The notes beneath the pieces are model-generated. The model worked only from the letters and a program-made list of their open reading frames with translations, had not been told where the DNA came from and made no database searches. A program made the position numbers and the translations under genes. From the NCBI GenBank assembly GCA_030248215.1, contig JASANG010003665.1, forward strand, positions 176,146 through 240,145: DNA of 64,000 bases. Direction: 5' to 3'. Positions 47,761 through 58,384 of the stretch are shown one piece after another. Every line of letters begins with the position of its first letter. Position 1 is the stretch's first letter. The DNA is from Enoplolaimus lenunculus. Lineage: Eukaryota > Nematoda > Enoplea > Enoplida > Thoracostomopsidae.

Positions 47761-47965
47761 AATTAGAAATAATATCAATCCTTTAGCTAAGTCTAAACTA
47801 AGCCAATCCCAAGGTTAAGCCTTAACCTTAAATGTGGGGGAAGTGTACAAAAGTTCCGTGCAGTGCTCTGTATGCTAAAATTTGAAATTTTTGTAAGCAC
47901 GATACGTTTCAGAAATCTCGATAAATTGCGTGAAACACAATCACGGTAATCGTAATTGTGAAACT

Positions 47966-48220
47966 TTACATTTCCTCTTTCAGTTTTCCATCAAACTGCA
48001 TGTGCTTGCAAACCAGGTGCTCGCAGATGCTTTTCATGCACAGTTTTAAACAATAAACGCAGCGACTGCATTGCGTATCCACTACATGAGTTTTCATAAC
48101 ACCTGCTACTTGCATAATTGTCAGACAAACTGTTGGATTTTGGGTAGCAAAGTTTGACTTAGATTTTTCGGAACCATACAGAAACGTTTTTACTGCGTCG
48201 CGCGGTAGTATGTGGTTCAT
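47966..48220 (-). CDS. Small hypothetical ORF, 84 residues, cysteine-rich tail
   Basis: An ATG-initiated minus-strand frame. Its C-terminal half has regularly spaced cysteines (TQCSRCVYCLKLC, then SICEHLVCKH), like a small metal-binding domain. It ends KEEM followed by TAA, with an overlapping possible donor (AT|GTAAAG), so it could be a first exon. I do not recognise the protein. No second exon was established and it may be spurious. It lies between MITEs. Confidence 0.3.
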   Translation of the reverse strand: MNHILPRDAVKTFLYGSEKSKSNFATQNPTVCLTIMQVAGVMKTHVVDTQCSRCVYCLKLCMKSICEHLVCKHMQFDGKLKEEM

Positions 48221-48355
48221 CGATCCTTTTAGAGTTTAATTTTCAAGTTTTTCGCCGAACGTAATCCAAACGGTGCGCCAGAAACTCGCTTAACGATTCC
48301 GCATTGAAATTATTAGGGTAGGTTATGAGAAGCCAAATCAGCACTATATATGTTC

Positions 48356-48632
48356 CAGGGTGCAACCGGAGGTGAAAATACCGGAGCCGGAGGTAAGCAA
48401 AACTTGCCGGAGCGGAGCCGGAGGTCAGGCAAAATTTAAATGATGGCTTATTTACTTAATTTTAGCCAATATCTGCAATTAAAACGAAACGCTCTAAACA
48501 GATAAATTTTGCAGAATTATATGCGAAACTTTACTACCGAAATTGCCGGAACCTCCGGTAAAAATTCTACGAAGCTGGAGCCGCAGGAATACCGGATTTT
48601 TATACCGGAACTGGAATTCTGGTTGCACCCAG
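48356..48632. mobile_element. hAT-like MITE, CAGGGTGCAACCGG family
   Basis: Left CAGGGTGCAACCGGAGGTGA; right GGAATTCTGGTTGCACCCAG, its inverse. The interior repeats CCGGAG and GCCGGAG. No target duplication was seen. Related to 2493-2850. Confidence 0.7.
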
Positions 48633-49647
48633 CCAAAACTGAATATCGCGATTTTTGGCATTTACGGTGCACATTTTTGGATTTGAGGAACACTTTGGCA
48701 AATAAGGAACGTATAGGTTTTAGCCTCGTTTGTATGTCCAAACGGCAATTTAGCAAAACTCATATGCTCTAAACAGCACAATTATAAACAGCGCATAACA
48801 TCAATGAAAAAGTTTCCAACACTGAACAATAAGGCAGTGATCATACTTTATTGGATGCAATCAGAGCAAAACAGGTCCCTTTTTGTTATTTTAGATGCAC
48901 AATCAGTATGTATTCATTCACCACACTCATTGCAATCCTGCCAGAGTGCCCCAGTTCTTGAGTCACGTCACGCGTCCCCATTATATTGCACATTTTGCAG
49001 CGCCAGTCCATTCTTTCTTTATGTTTTCGATCCTTAGAAGTTTTTTCGATCCTTAGAAGTTTCTCAAACATAATTTAAGGCTTCTAGACCAGCTTTTAAA
49101 TTTAATTACTAAGTAGGAACATTCACCTCTTTCTGCGGTAAGGTGGCCAACGTAAAACGGTTTTTTGGAGTTTTTCAATTCCATGATTTCTGCGGTACAT
49201 CATTTTCACTCGCGCCATGCTAAAATATTTCAAAACAGTGCTTGTCAACTTACTTGTGAACAGAAAACGATATGAGAACCTTTGATTCATTAAGTCATAT
49301 CCGGACTAATAAGACAATATGGAACTTAAGACAAGTCTCTACAACCCGGACAATGTTGATCAAACCAATTAAGGCATTATGACAAAGTGTTTAAAGCACC
49401 GGTGCGGTGTGACAAGTTTATTTAGTAAATTTCGAGATTAGTTGACAATAGTAACAGAAGTCATAAACACATAGCTAGTGGAACAGATTGTCGAGTGTTC
49501 GCATTAAGTGGTACCAATGCGTGCTGGCAAGATTCATACAAGAATCGTTGAAACGTAATTTTTGGTGAAATTTTGAATATTCGTGTTTTTCTGCATCTGG
49601 GGATTCTGTAATGTTAAGACATATATGCTCGTGCACATGTACCACCA

Positions 49648-49729
49648 GAAATGGATAGCGCGCTTGACTCGCGAGCGAGAGGTCCGAGGTACGATTCCCG
49701 GCGTGGCCATATCTTTCGGAGACATTAAG
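49648..49729 (+). mobile_element. tRNA-Arg-derived SINE, copy 1 (5'-truncated)
   Basis: ATGGATAGCGCGCTTGACTC and GAGCGAGAGGTCCGAGGTAC followed by GATTCCCGGCGTGGCCA match the tRNA-like head of the complete copy at 49816. The acceptor 5' side is missing. The 3' body ATATCTTTCGGAGACATTAA is shared with copy 2. Confidence 0.65.
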
Positions 49730-49815
49730 AAGAAGTGAAGTTGGAAATGGACACCTCAGTTAGGCTTCATGCGGTGCCATTTCCAACTTCCATTTTATTA
49801 GAAAATTAAGATATC

Positions 49816-49908
49816 GGCCGCGTGGTGTAATGGATAACGCGCTTGGCTCGCGAGCGAGAGGTCCGAGGTCCGATTCTCGACGTGGCCATATCTTTCGGAG
49901 AAATTAAG
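49816..49908 (+). mobile_element. tRNA-Arg-derived SINE, copy 2, with intact tRNA-like head
   Basis: The 73-nt head (49816-49888) starts GGCCGCGTGGTGTAATGGAT and closes with CGTGGCC, which pairs fully with GGCCGCG as an acceptor stem. The D arm also pairs. The backbone resembles eukaryotic tRNA-Arg (GACCGCGTGGCCTAATGGAT). The T stem and anticodon stem contain mismatches, and the loop would give CGC, so it is not a working tRNA. A body beginning TATCTTTCGGAGAAATTAAG follows, as in copy 1. Confidence 0.65.
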
Positions 49909-50009
49909 GGGCAAACCAATTATATTCGCCAGTACGTTGGGGAAAGGGGTCGTCCCGACCGTGCAGTACTTACAATGTCCCCTTCCTCTTGCCTTATGTG
50001 CTAACATGC

Positions 50010-50330
50010 AGTGTTCCACCGGAATTCCTGCAAAAATTCAATTCCTGTTCCTGTTCCTGCATTTTTACGGTTTTGTGCAAATTATTAATAATCATTTAAA
50101 TATTACAAGGTTTGTCTTTGAAAAATTGTTATTTGGTAATGTGTGTTTTTGCAATTAGATCAGTTTTGGTAATAAACTGTTTCTGATGTGGTTTCGCAGG
50201 TTTTTTTAAAAGTCCAACAGTAACTCGGTGTTGCAAATTATTTCAAATTCCGGTTCCTGCGAAGAAATTCATTTCCTGTTCCAGTAAATGTTACGTAGTT
50301 CCTTTCTCGCACGGTTCAACCGTTTGTAGC
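50010..50330. mobile_element. hAT-like MITE remnant, ATTCCTGTTCCTG type
   Basis: Left CAGTGTTCCACCGGAATTCC; the right part has TTCAAATTCCGGTTCCTGCG and CACGGTTCAACCG. The interior shares ATTAATAATCATTTAAAT with 39080-39120. Diverged. Confidence 0.5.
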
Positions 50331-50489
50331 CAATTATTTTGTATACTTACTTGGATAGTTACGTATAGTTTTCTTCGGCTTTTTTCGTTAGGTGAACCCT
50401 TCGGTAAAAACCGGCAAAAAATTTTCGTGGAATATAGTTGAATTAATAAATTATATGATATTTTTGGAATCCCCGGAACAGCTTTTAAA

Positions 50490-51178
50490 TAAGGATGTGC
50501 CGATACCGGTGCCGATTCTTATTTTGAAATTTTGCCGAACCGATATCGATACCGATGCCGATTCTAACTTTGGTACACCACGCTTAATAAACAGATGGGA
50601 TACTACATTACATTATTATGTGAAACATAAACCCTAACCACTATGAACGATTATAATTTTATGAGAACGGTTCAATTCTATTAGAGATGTACCGGGGCCG
50701 AGGCTAGCAAAATACGCTAAACTTAAAAATTTTACGCAGCTTTTTGCGTAAGCATGTACCTGGGACTACGATACCGTTTTTATCATATCGCGTTGCAACA
50801 TTTTCTTCTTACTCCCATGTTGTGAAGTTAGTGTTGTTAATGCATTTGTTGTTTGCCATATCTCGTCACGCGACATTTTGCCTATGGTAATGTAATACAC
50901 TTACTGTGCTTCGTTCGGATTCTGGCTAAATTATGCCTGGGGACATTGTATTTGTGATACCGTATGGCCCCGGCACATGGACATCTTTAATTTATATTAA
51001 TCTTTTCAAACATAAACGCAAGAGAGAACGCCAAGAAGTTCAATTGAGTATTCTAACTGACTGTTACTTGCAAAAAGTATGTTCGAAGAATCGGCAATTT
51101 TTTGCAGTGCCGATACCGATACTCACGAAAAGGCCGATTATTACTGATTGCCAACGCCGATTAATCGGCACATCCGTA
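50490..51178. mobile_element. hAT-type MITE with a second hAT-type MITE nested inside
   Basis: The outer element has ends TAAGGATGTGCCGATACCGG and ATTAATCGGCACATCCGTA. It is flanked by a perfect 8-bp duplication, CTTTTAAA (50482-50489 and 51179-51186). It belongs to the family at 12881-13259, in reverse orientation. It is split by the element at 50682-50989. Confidence 0.85.
50682..50989. mobile_element. Nested hAT-type MITE, TAGAGATGTACCGGGGCC ends
   Basis: 308 bp with ends TAGAGATGTACCGGGGCC and GGCCCCGGCACATGGACATC then TTTA. The flanking 8-bp pair AATTCTAT / ATTTATAT matches at six of eight positions. A diverged relative begins at 20141 (shared GTAAGCATGTACCT). Confidence 0.75.
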
Positions 51179-51528
51179 CTTTTAAAGGTGACTTACATAC
51201 ATTTATGTTGCTGATAAGTGTTTGATGTAATTGTGTTCTCAGCAGTCTAAATAAATAAATATGTAAGCAAAATAGTCAGCAGACAGTACCTAATGTAATC
51301 ACTAAGTGTATATATTTTGTATTGTACAAGACGAACCTTTGAAAAACATTAATTTACTTTTGCATAACATATATTTCTTACAGTCGCCGAAATTTTGTTT
51401 CGATTCTGGTATGAGTTTTCAAATTACAGATTCTTTTATGGGCTGCATCCTGGCGTGTATGTATATATTCGAATTCCTGTCTGTGTGTGTAGGTTAGAAG
51501 ATAATTTAATATTTAGTACATACTTTTA

Positions 51529-54500
51529 ATGGCTGCAGCTACATGTACTTCACATGCGTTACGTATTAGCGCCAGGCTAAAACCAGTTACAATATCATAT
51601 CGGTTTCTCCCACCAATCATTAGACATCAGCGCAGCAAATGGCATATTGAACATGCTACCGAACCGCAAAATTTCACTGACCTGGAACCGTGGACTAAGG
51701 AGCCAATTTATCCAACAATCGTGCCTCCGGAAACATATGATGGCATCGAACGGCATATTCATGAGCATGAAGTAGTTTAAATGTTTTTGTATGCGTCTCT
51801 ATTTTTTGAATGTTGTATCGGTGTATATAACTGTTTTGTTGTTAAGCAACTTCTCATTAATACACAAATTTCGGGCAGTTTCGTATGCGGAAAGAAATTG
51901 GTTATTAAATATTTAGGTGAAAATTATTTACTGAATTAGTTTGAATAATAAAAATGCAGTACGAACGAAAAGTGTTATAGAGAAAGCAAAATTAAATAAT
52001 AAATATATTTATTAGACCCAGCAATCTTAGTAATACACTAACACAATGGCATGTCGCTAGCCTAATTTCGAGTGGTGGGACTTTTTGGAGGTGTTCTATT
52101 TTCAACCCAAGAAAACAATCGGGGCTGAAAATTTTAATTTTTTATATTTTTAGCAATTTTTGTTGTTTTAGCAATCTTGCGTAAATTAGTCCTTTTGATG
52201 CTTAAGCGTAATACTAACCCATGTTTTTGTCTGTCCGATTTTTAAGTGGGAATTTCCGAGTGTGGAAGGCCCCTTCCACCCCTCCCCTACTAGCTAAATG
52301 ATAGTCACATTCTGTGACTATTATACACCTATCGTTAAATTTTCATAAGATTAATTTCTCGCGTATATGTTTGCGCGATGTTAGTTCCGATGGTTATTAC
52401 TTTTTGAAATGGGATCTGTAGGTTAATCGTTACTAACAGTACATCTATTAGGCGTAATATCTTTTCGCGTTTACATCTTATAGACGTTTGCTCAGTTGGT
52501 GTTAAAGCTGCCCAAGGCAAGCGATAAAATTAGAGCTATTAATCCATTCGAACGAGATTGGACTGTTGTCGATAGAAAACATTGGAGGTTAGTTTCTATA
52601 GATGTTGAAAAATGAAAGCATATTTTGTTTTAAGTGAGTCTCAATAAGATCTCGGTTTGGCATAAATTTATTAAAATAGCTTGGAACTTTTAAGTATCAA
52701 CATTTAGCAGCTCGCTTAGCCTTACGAATGACCAATTTTTAATTCGTCAAATTCAACGTTGAATTGTAGTGAATGTCAACATTTTTCTACAATAGCTCGC
52801 TCGCAACGCTACAAACGAACATTAGCTTGCGGTCGTGGTTATTTAATGTTTCGACAGTGAGTAATTTATGTTTGACAAACATATATAATGCGTAAGACAG
52901 TGTTGTTATATGCGTAACAAAAAATTGACGCCAGTGCCGTTTGATGTTTGAATCGTACACATATTGCATTAACTAATTTTCAACATTATATATTTTAGAC
53001 CATGGCACGACGAGTTGATTCCGCCACGCATGGCGTGGCGTGTTCATGCTGTACCTCAGAATTACAATGCACTGCCATTTTATAGTTATCTTACTCGCAC
53101 TAATATTCACCTTGGCCAACTGCCTACCGTTCTTGATGAAATGTTTTGTGATGTACCTCAGATAAATAGCTACGAAGTTAGTTGCACACATACGATTGCG
53201 AATAGAATATTACTTAATAATGTATTATTCTTGTAGACAGATTTTTAAAAAGTAAAGCAAAACCAAACACTATTTAAAACAATAGAGTAAATTGCATTTT
53301 GTTGTGATATTGCGGGCATTACTTGTGACTGTGAGTGCAACTATTTGAAAATTTATAAATTTCGGACGTGTTTAGGAACAGCTTGTAAAGAGGGTTGTCG
53401 AAGAAACAAACGTTAAGTCTGAACGCGATAACGATTTTTCTGTTAACCGCTGGTCATCGCGCGACTTTCTTGTAAATAGCATTTTGCAACATGCAGTCGA
53501 TCTCGCAATTCTATGGGGTCAGAAGAATGGATTTGATTATATTAAAGATGCCATGGTAAGTAGACACAAAAAGAACCCTTAAAATTTGAAGTCCACGTTA
53601 CTCTCAATTAGACTATTTACCAGGGTGCAAAGGAGAACTGGATTATATCGGTATTTGAACAGCAAATATACACCGGAATTGTAATCGGGATCGGAACTAG
53701 AAATTTTGTAACTGTACGAACAATATGTTATCGTTCGGTGGATTTATTCATACAATTTGGAGGAAAAATTGCTAGGATTTTTGAGTAAAAGTCTAAAAAG
53801 CAAAATTGTTGACAATAGCTGGAAAATAGTTTTGCTCAAGTTAGCAATTTACAATTTAAACACATTTTAATGCGGGGTTCACGTTACCGATTGTGCGCTT
53901 GGGATCTGTTTTGTCACCTACCCATAGCAGGAGGTAGAAACAACCTATATGAATAGGTTGCTAGCTAGCTACTACCCATATGGGTACCTTACGTTTGTAG
54001 CTAGCTATGGGTAGCTAGTCTTCGGTTTGTTACCCATATGGGTACCTTGAGTTTGTTTTAACAATATTTATAGTTTGCGTAATTTTTTAGATTTTTTTCC
54101 AAAGATATACTGTAAAAAAGACTAGACCAGACTTGTAAAACAAAACTCACTGTACTGAGCTGTTTAAAAAGCAAGCTTGAAAGTGCATTATGTTGACATC
54201 TATATGGGCTACGAATAGACATCTCGACTCTACCCATATGGGTAGGTCAAAATTTTAAAAACCTAGCTATGTGCAACATTTTATTTTCTGTTGGTATCCA
54301 TATGGGTAACAAAAAAGATAGTGTGTACCGCCATGGGCACCGTGACAAAACAGGTACCAAGCGCACAATTGGTAACGTGAACCCCGCATAACTTCCTATC
54401 TAATTTCGTTTCACCTCTGGTTCCGAGAAATTTTGTTGTCCTCCAGATCCGATATTTTTCACCTCTTGTTGCAACTAGTGGGCACGCTATAAATGTTTTC

Positions 54501-57107
54501 ATGTGAAGCTAGCAGATAAACGTTACTTTTTATTTTCGTTCAAGATAAAAATCACGCGGTGAGATCGTTTTAACTTTAAAGTTAATTTTAACCTGACCGG
54601 AAAATGTAAGTGGCAGAAGCTATTGATATCAAACGCTTTGCTGTCAGGTTAATGTTAACATTTCATGTCATTAAACGTGAATTGCTGTTGTGGTTATGCG
54701 TATTGAGAAATGCCTACTTCTCCTCTGGCAAGTTTTTCAATTTAAGACGATACATAGTTTAGGTACTTTCGATCAGGTTATCAAAACAAGCTCGATGACT
54801 CAACCAAATCCAATGATATAACGCGTTTTTAGATTTTTGCTCCCTTCTCTACTACAGTTCTACAGGGTTCCTTATGTTTAGTGGATTTGTACTGATCCTC
54901 AACATTAAGTATATTTCATATTATTAAGTGTGTAGAAACCATCATTAAGAATTTGTATGTTGTTTAGGTTGACTACGATGTAAAGCACGAAGTTTTCTGG
55001 GTGCGCAGTGGTTTTGGAGATTTGTATAATTACGACATTACGACTGATTCAAAAGGCAGAAAAGATTCCGACATTTCTGACAAATATGCGTTGCATCGCA
55101 TTATCGGAGACACATTGAAACGGCGTGGTGATTTGGCTTTTTGCTGTCGTGAACCTATTGCACTTCAAATTCGTTACAATGAGCCACTGCCTCAGGTATA
55201 ATACGTATCTATGATGTTTCATTATATACCTCTACATTGGTGAAGTCATATTATAAATTGGAAGCTTATTTCTTGGCAGTTTCTTACGTATCTTACGCAT
55301 AGTGGTTGGTGCAACTTACTCTTTGTGTGGTTAATAGCTACTGCTCGCACAACATGCGTGATTGATATTTTTCTAATCTTTCAAAGAGGTAAATTAAATT
55401 TTAGTTTGAAACTTGGAATGCCAATACCGAAGAGTCTAGTGGTGCGGTTGCCGAAAACAAACCATATATTTTTAATCCTGATATATTGGGAATGTTGCCT
55501 GATAGCGATATTTTGAATATGTCGCTGGGTAGGTGTTTAATATGCTGATATAATTTAAATTGTAATTTTCGTATTGAGAACGCTGAAATTAGTTCGATTT
55601 GGTTATTCCTTCCGCCGGTATGGCCAAGCATTTGCGGTTAGGAATGTACGTGGGAATGTTAGTTTTGTAGTGGTGATAACTGTACGACCGGCTGTTGACG
55701 GCTCTTTATAAATAAAATTTAGACCGCGACGTCTCCATTGTGCCAGCTATGTACTTCCGTTCCTCTCAATGCATACATAGACATGTTTGTTACTGAAGAG
55801 GATAGACTATTAATATTTGTGTATGAAAAGTGACTATGTTTGTCAGCGTAATTCAGTTTTTACATAGGTGTCACTGAAAACGAACCGGCCATATTTCCAT
55901 CAGTTGTGATTCGCTCAGTAGCTGATATTGATCACATGATGTCAAAATGGCAGGCGGAACCTGCGGAACGTGCAGAGTGTTTGCTATCAGCCGGATTGAT
56001 TACATGCTTTAGCGCACTATTATCACAAGCCCATATGCTAGGTATTTAAGAGTGCACGGGTATTTCATATAGATGAAAACCTTGACAATAATTTATGCGT
56101 GCTGTTATAAAACGTTTTTGCAGTTACGTAACTGTGCGAGAAGAAATGTTGTGTTTGAGAGCGAGCACCAGCAGTGCAATTTTAAATCTCAGAAATCGGG
56201 ATATGCATAATGTCGGATGCAACAAGAGGTCTACCTCCAAATCCGGCATAAAATAGACCTCCAGCTCTGGCTTTGGTGTAATTTTTGCAGGGGGTTTTTA
56301 AGTAAATTTTTTTCGTGTTTTCACACACATCGTGCGCCGTTCAGGCAGTTTGTTTTCGGGCTACACTCGAAAGATTTTTTGACATTTCAGTTTCTTGTTC
56401 AATTTTACAGTTTTAACGTGATTTTACTAACTGCTTTTACTTCACTTCTGACAGCAACTCCGTCAAATTTTGTCGACCTTCGGCCAGGCATTTTTAGCTC
56501 CGGTTGTACCGGGTATAAAGTTAAGCTACAATGTTTAACTCAGGTGCAATTAATTAAAAAGTTGATGGCGTACATTTCAGTGCAATTTTTTTTACATCAC
56601 TGGACATGTATTTGCTTTTTGGTATTTGTCCTTGTTATAGTATTCATTTTAGGTTTTACACCGTACAATGATCTGACGTATCCAATGACTACGCTGGCAA
56701 TATTGTCAGATGGTTTTAATGTGCAGTTTTTCGCATATCAGTTAAACTCAATTGAACTTATGAGTGACTGGAAAGAAAACAATCTTCGGTCAAACACACT
56801 CTGGGCATCTGAACCAGCGCCATTATTTTTGTATTCGACAGAGAACGAATCGAGCACATCACTTACGTGGAATAACGAAATAACATGGCAATTATTGAAA
56901 TTTTTACTGTCAAAACCGCAACAACGACCCGATGTTCAAGATTATCGCCCGTATCTTTCAAGTGACGATGAATGTGGTATTGAAAATATTACTGAATTCA
57001 AGGTGAAACCTCCGGGCATGGTTGAACGATATGTTAGGCCAGACATTCCTGAACGTAAAATATTTATCGAACCGAGCAAACTGAGGAAAATGGGTCTAAT
57101 GGTGTGA
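51529..57107 (+). CDS. MRPS30: MRPS30 / mL65, mitochondrial large-subunit ribosomal protein, complete, 8 exons, about 557 residues
   Basis: A structural protein of the metazoan mitoribosome large subunit. Exons are 51529-51771, 52496-52587, 52999-53176, 53376-53555, 54968-55195, 55405-55528, 55868-56041 and 56653-57107. All are GT-AG with matching phases. The N-terminus is short and basic (ALRISARLKP), suiting a mitochondrial presequence. Matches to human MRPS30 include YPTIVPPETYDGIERHIHEH (YPPIV...RIERW), LPFYSYLTRTNIHLGQLP (WYQYFTKTVFLSGLP), HEVFWVRSGFGD (VHFYWVRGEE) and LSDGFNVQFFAYQLNSIEL (ITDGKYFSFFCYQLNTLAL), then LLKFLLSKP (IVHFLLNRP). The paralog mL37 shares the C-terminal block but not the middle ones. 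The protein is about 120 residues longer than the human one (439). Most extra length is after the FLLSKP block and in exons 2 and 6. Confidence 0.88.
53621..54473. mobile_element. hAT-like MITE in mL65 intron 4, split by another element
   Basis: Left part CAGGGTGCAAAGGAGAACTG with ACCGGAATTGTAATCGGGAT. The right end near 54430-54473 has CACCTCTTGTTGCAACTA, the diverged inverse. The 517-bp element at 53871 sits inside. Confidence 0.55.
53871..54387. mobile_element. MITE with GCGGGGTTCACGTTACC ends and CCCATATGGG palindromes
   Basis: 517 bp with inverted ends of about 55 bp: GCGGGGTTCACGTTACCGAT then TGTGCGCTTGG on the left, and the inverse CAATTGGTAACGTGAACCCC then GC on the right. The palindrome ACCCATATGGGTA occurs at least four times inside, mixed with GCTAGCTAGC runs. 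The 31690 element shares the terminus. No target duplication is clear. Confidence 0.8.
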
Positions 57108-57135
57108 CCTAGAACGACACTTCCGGTTTTTTTCA

Positions 57136-57141
57136 AATAAA
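57136..57141 (+). promoter_or_regulatory. Poly(A) signal AATAAA after mL65
   Basis: AATAAA lies 28 bases after the TGA stop; this fits a short 3' UTR. Confidence 0.55.
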
Positions 57142-58384
57142 CGATCTGGAACGGATTAGATTGCGGTGAAAAACGGCGCTCCTTGCCCTTGCGGGACTGT
57201 AAATAGATTTTGTGTATCTATGAGAATCAGTGGGCAGCTGAAGTGGCAAAGGACCAGAACCGAAAATATGTAGGCAAACGTTAATGCAATCGCAGGAGAG
57301 GCAAAATTAGATAGAGTTGAAATAATGTTTTTAGTTTTAACAACATGCTATGAAGCGTTGTCGAAAAATTTGGTAACTACTTATTAGAAAATTTTGGCAA
57401 ATGCGAAAACAAAAGACCCAAAATTGGAACCATTTCAGTAATAAAATTACCGGAACTTGAGTAAAATTTTGGCCAAACGGGTGTATGATATTTTGCCCCT
57501 TTCATAAACTATCATGCCTTGACCAACATAGTTTATGCCTCATGGTATTTCCCCTCCATTAAAGTATCGCGATTTCCCTTTTGGTATTATACAAACCTTG
57601 TTATAGTTTGTTCCACGTAAGTTTTACCTTTTCCCTGGGATAAACTCAAATATTAAACAGTCGTCAGCCTAAACAGGCATAATGATACATTGTAGCATTC
57701 TTCAGATGTGATGAAATGAACATAAGCGACCCAAAGAATCCTACTTTGCAGAGTGTAATCGAAAGAGAAAAACATAGAGCCGGAAGGTTCTGTCGGAATC
57801 TGAATCGAATTTTTTGTCGGAATGGGAACTAAAGTTTTAGTAATTGTATTAAAAAAGTAGCTATCTACTAAACGTTGCAAAAATTATGGTATTAAATAAT
57901 GGAGACCTGTCAATTCTCATAGCACTGGATCAACTTATTTGACATGAAGTTTAAACAGATTTAGCATTTCGAAACTTTAAATATGACGTCATTTGAAACC
58001 ATAAATTATAGAACCCAGATATTAGAAAATTAATGAATTCTGTGGAGTGGCAATTCTTGGTATGTGTGTTATAATTTATTGCATCGTCCACAATATTTCG
58101 CGAACACGCGGTGGAATTTCACATCGAGCGTAGACGGTTGCCATCTACTGCGCAATAAACGGCAGTATGGCTACTATTTTTTAAAATATTTGCAAAATTT
58201 TTAATTTCACATGACACCTGCAAGTTTTAAAACAGTTTCTCTTGACGCTGACTCAAATTCTGAAATACAGCAAGTGTTCTCCATTCTTTGAACGAAATAA
58301 GAGCAATTGTCGATGTATGGTTGAATTGGCCCATGTTACTCTGAGGGGCGTCCCGTTTACCCACGGGACCGCAATATACCCGGA
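57142..58384. other. Intergenic sequence after mL65
   Basis: No gene was seen. Around 57770-57840 there is GTCGGAATCTGAATCG and TGTCGGAATGGGAAC, a trace of the CGGAATCGG hAT family. The rest is AT-rich and unremarkable. Confidence 0.45.

Noticed and set aside
49816-49888. Functional tRNA gene
   Set aside because: The acceptor and D stems pair, but the T stem and anticodon stem are mismatched, and a truncated sister copy shares the downstream body. A SINE explains it better.
53930-54310. CCCATATGGG array taken as a host enhancer or CRISPR-like repeat
   Set aside because: It is inside a bounded inverted-repeat element, the palindromes are unevenly spaced, and the context is a eukaryotic intron.
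56217-56650. N-terminal 145 codons of a 296-residue frame before mL65 exon 8
   Set aside because: This is intron 7 read through. The acceptor at 56651-56652 joins exon 7 in phase, and the extra residues have no match in the family.
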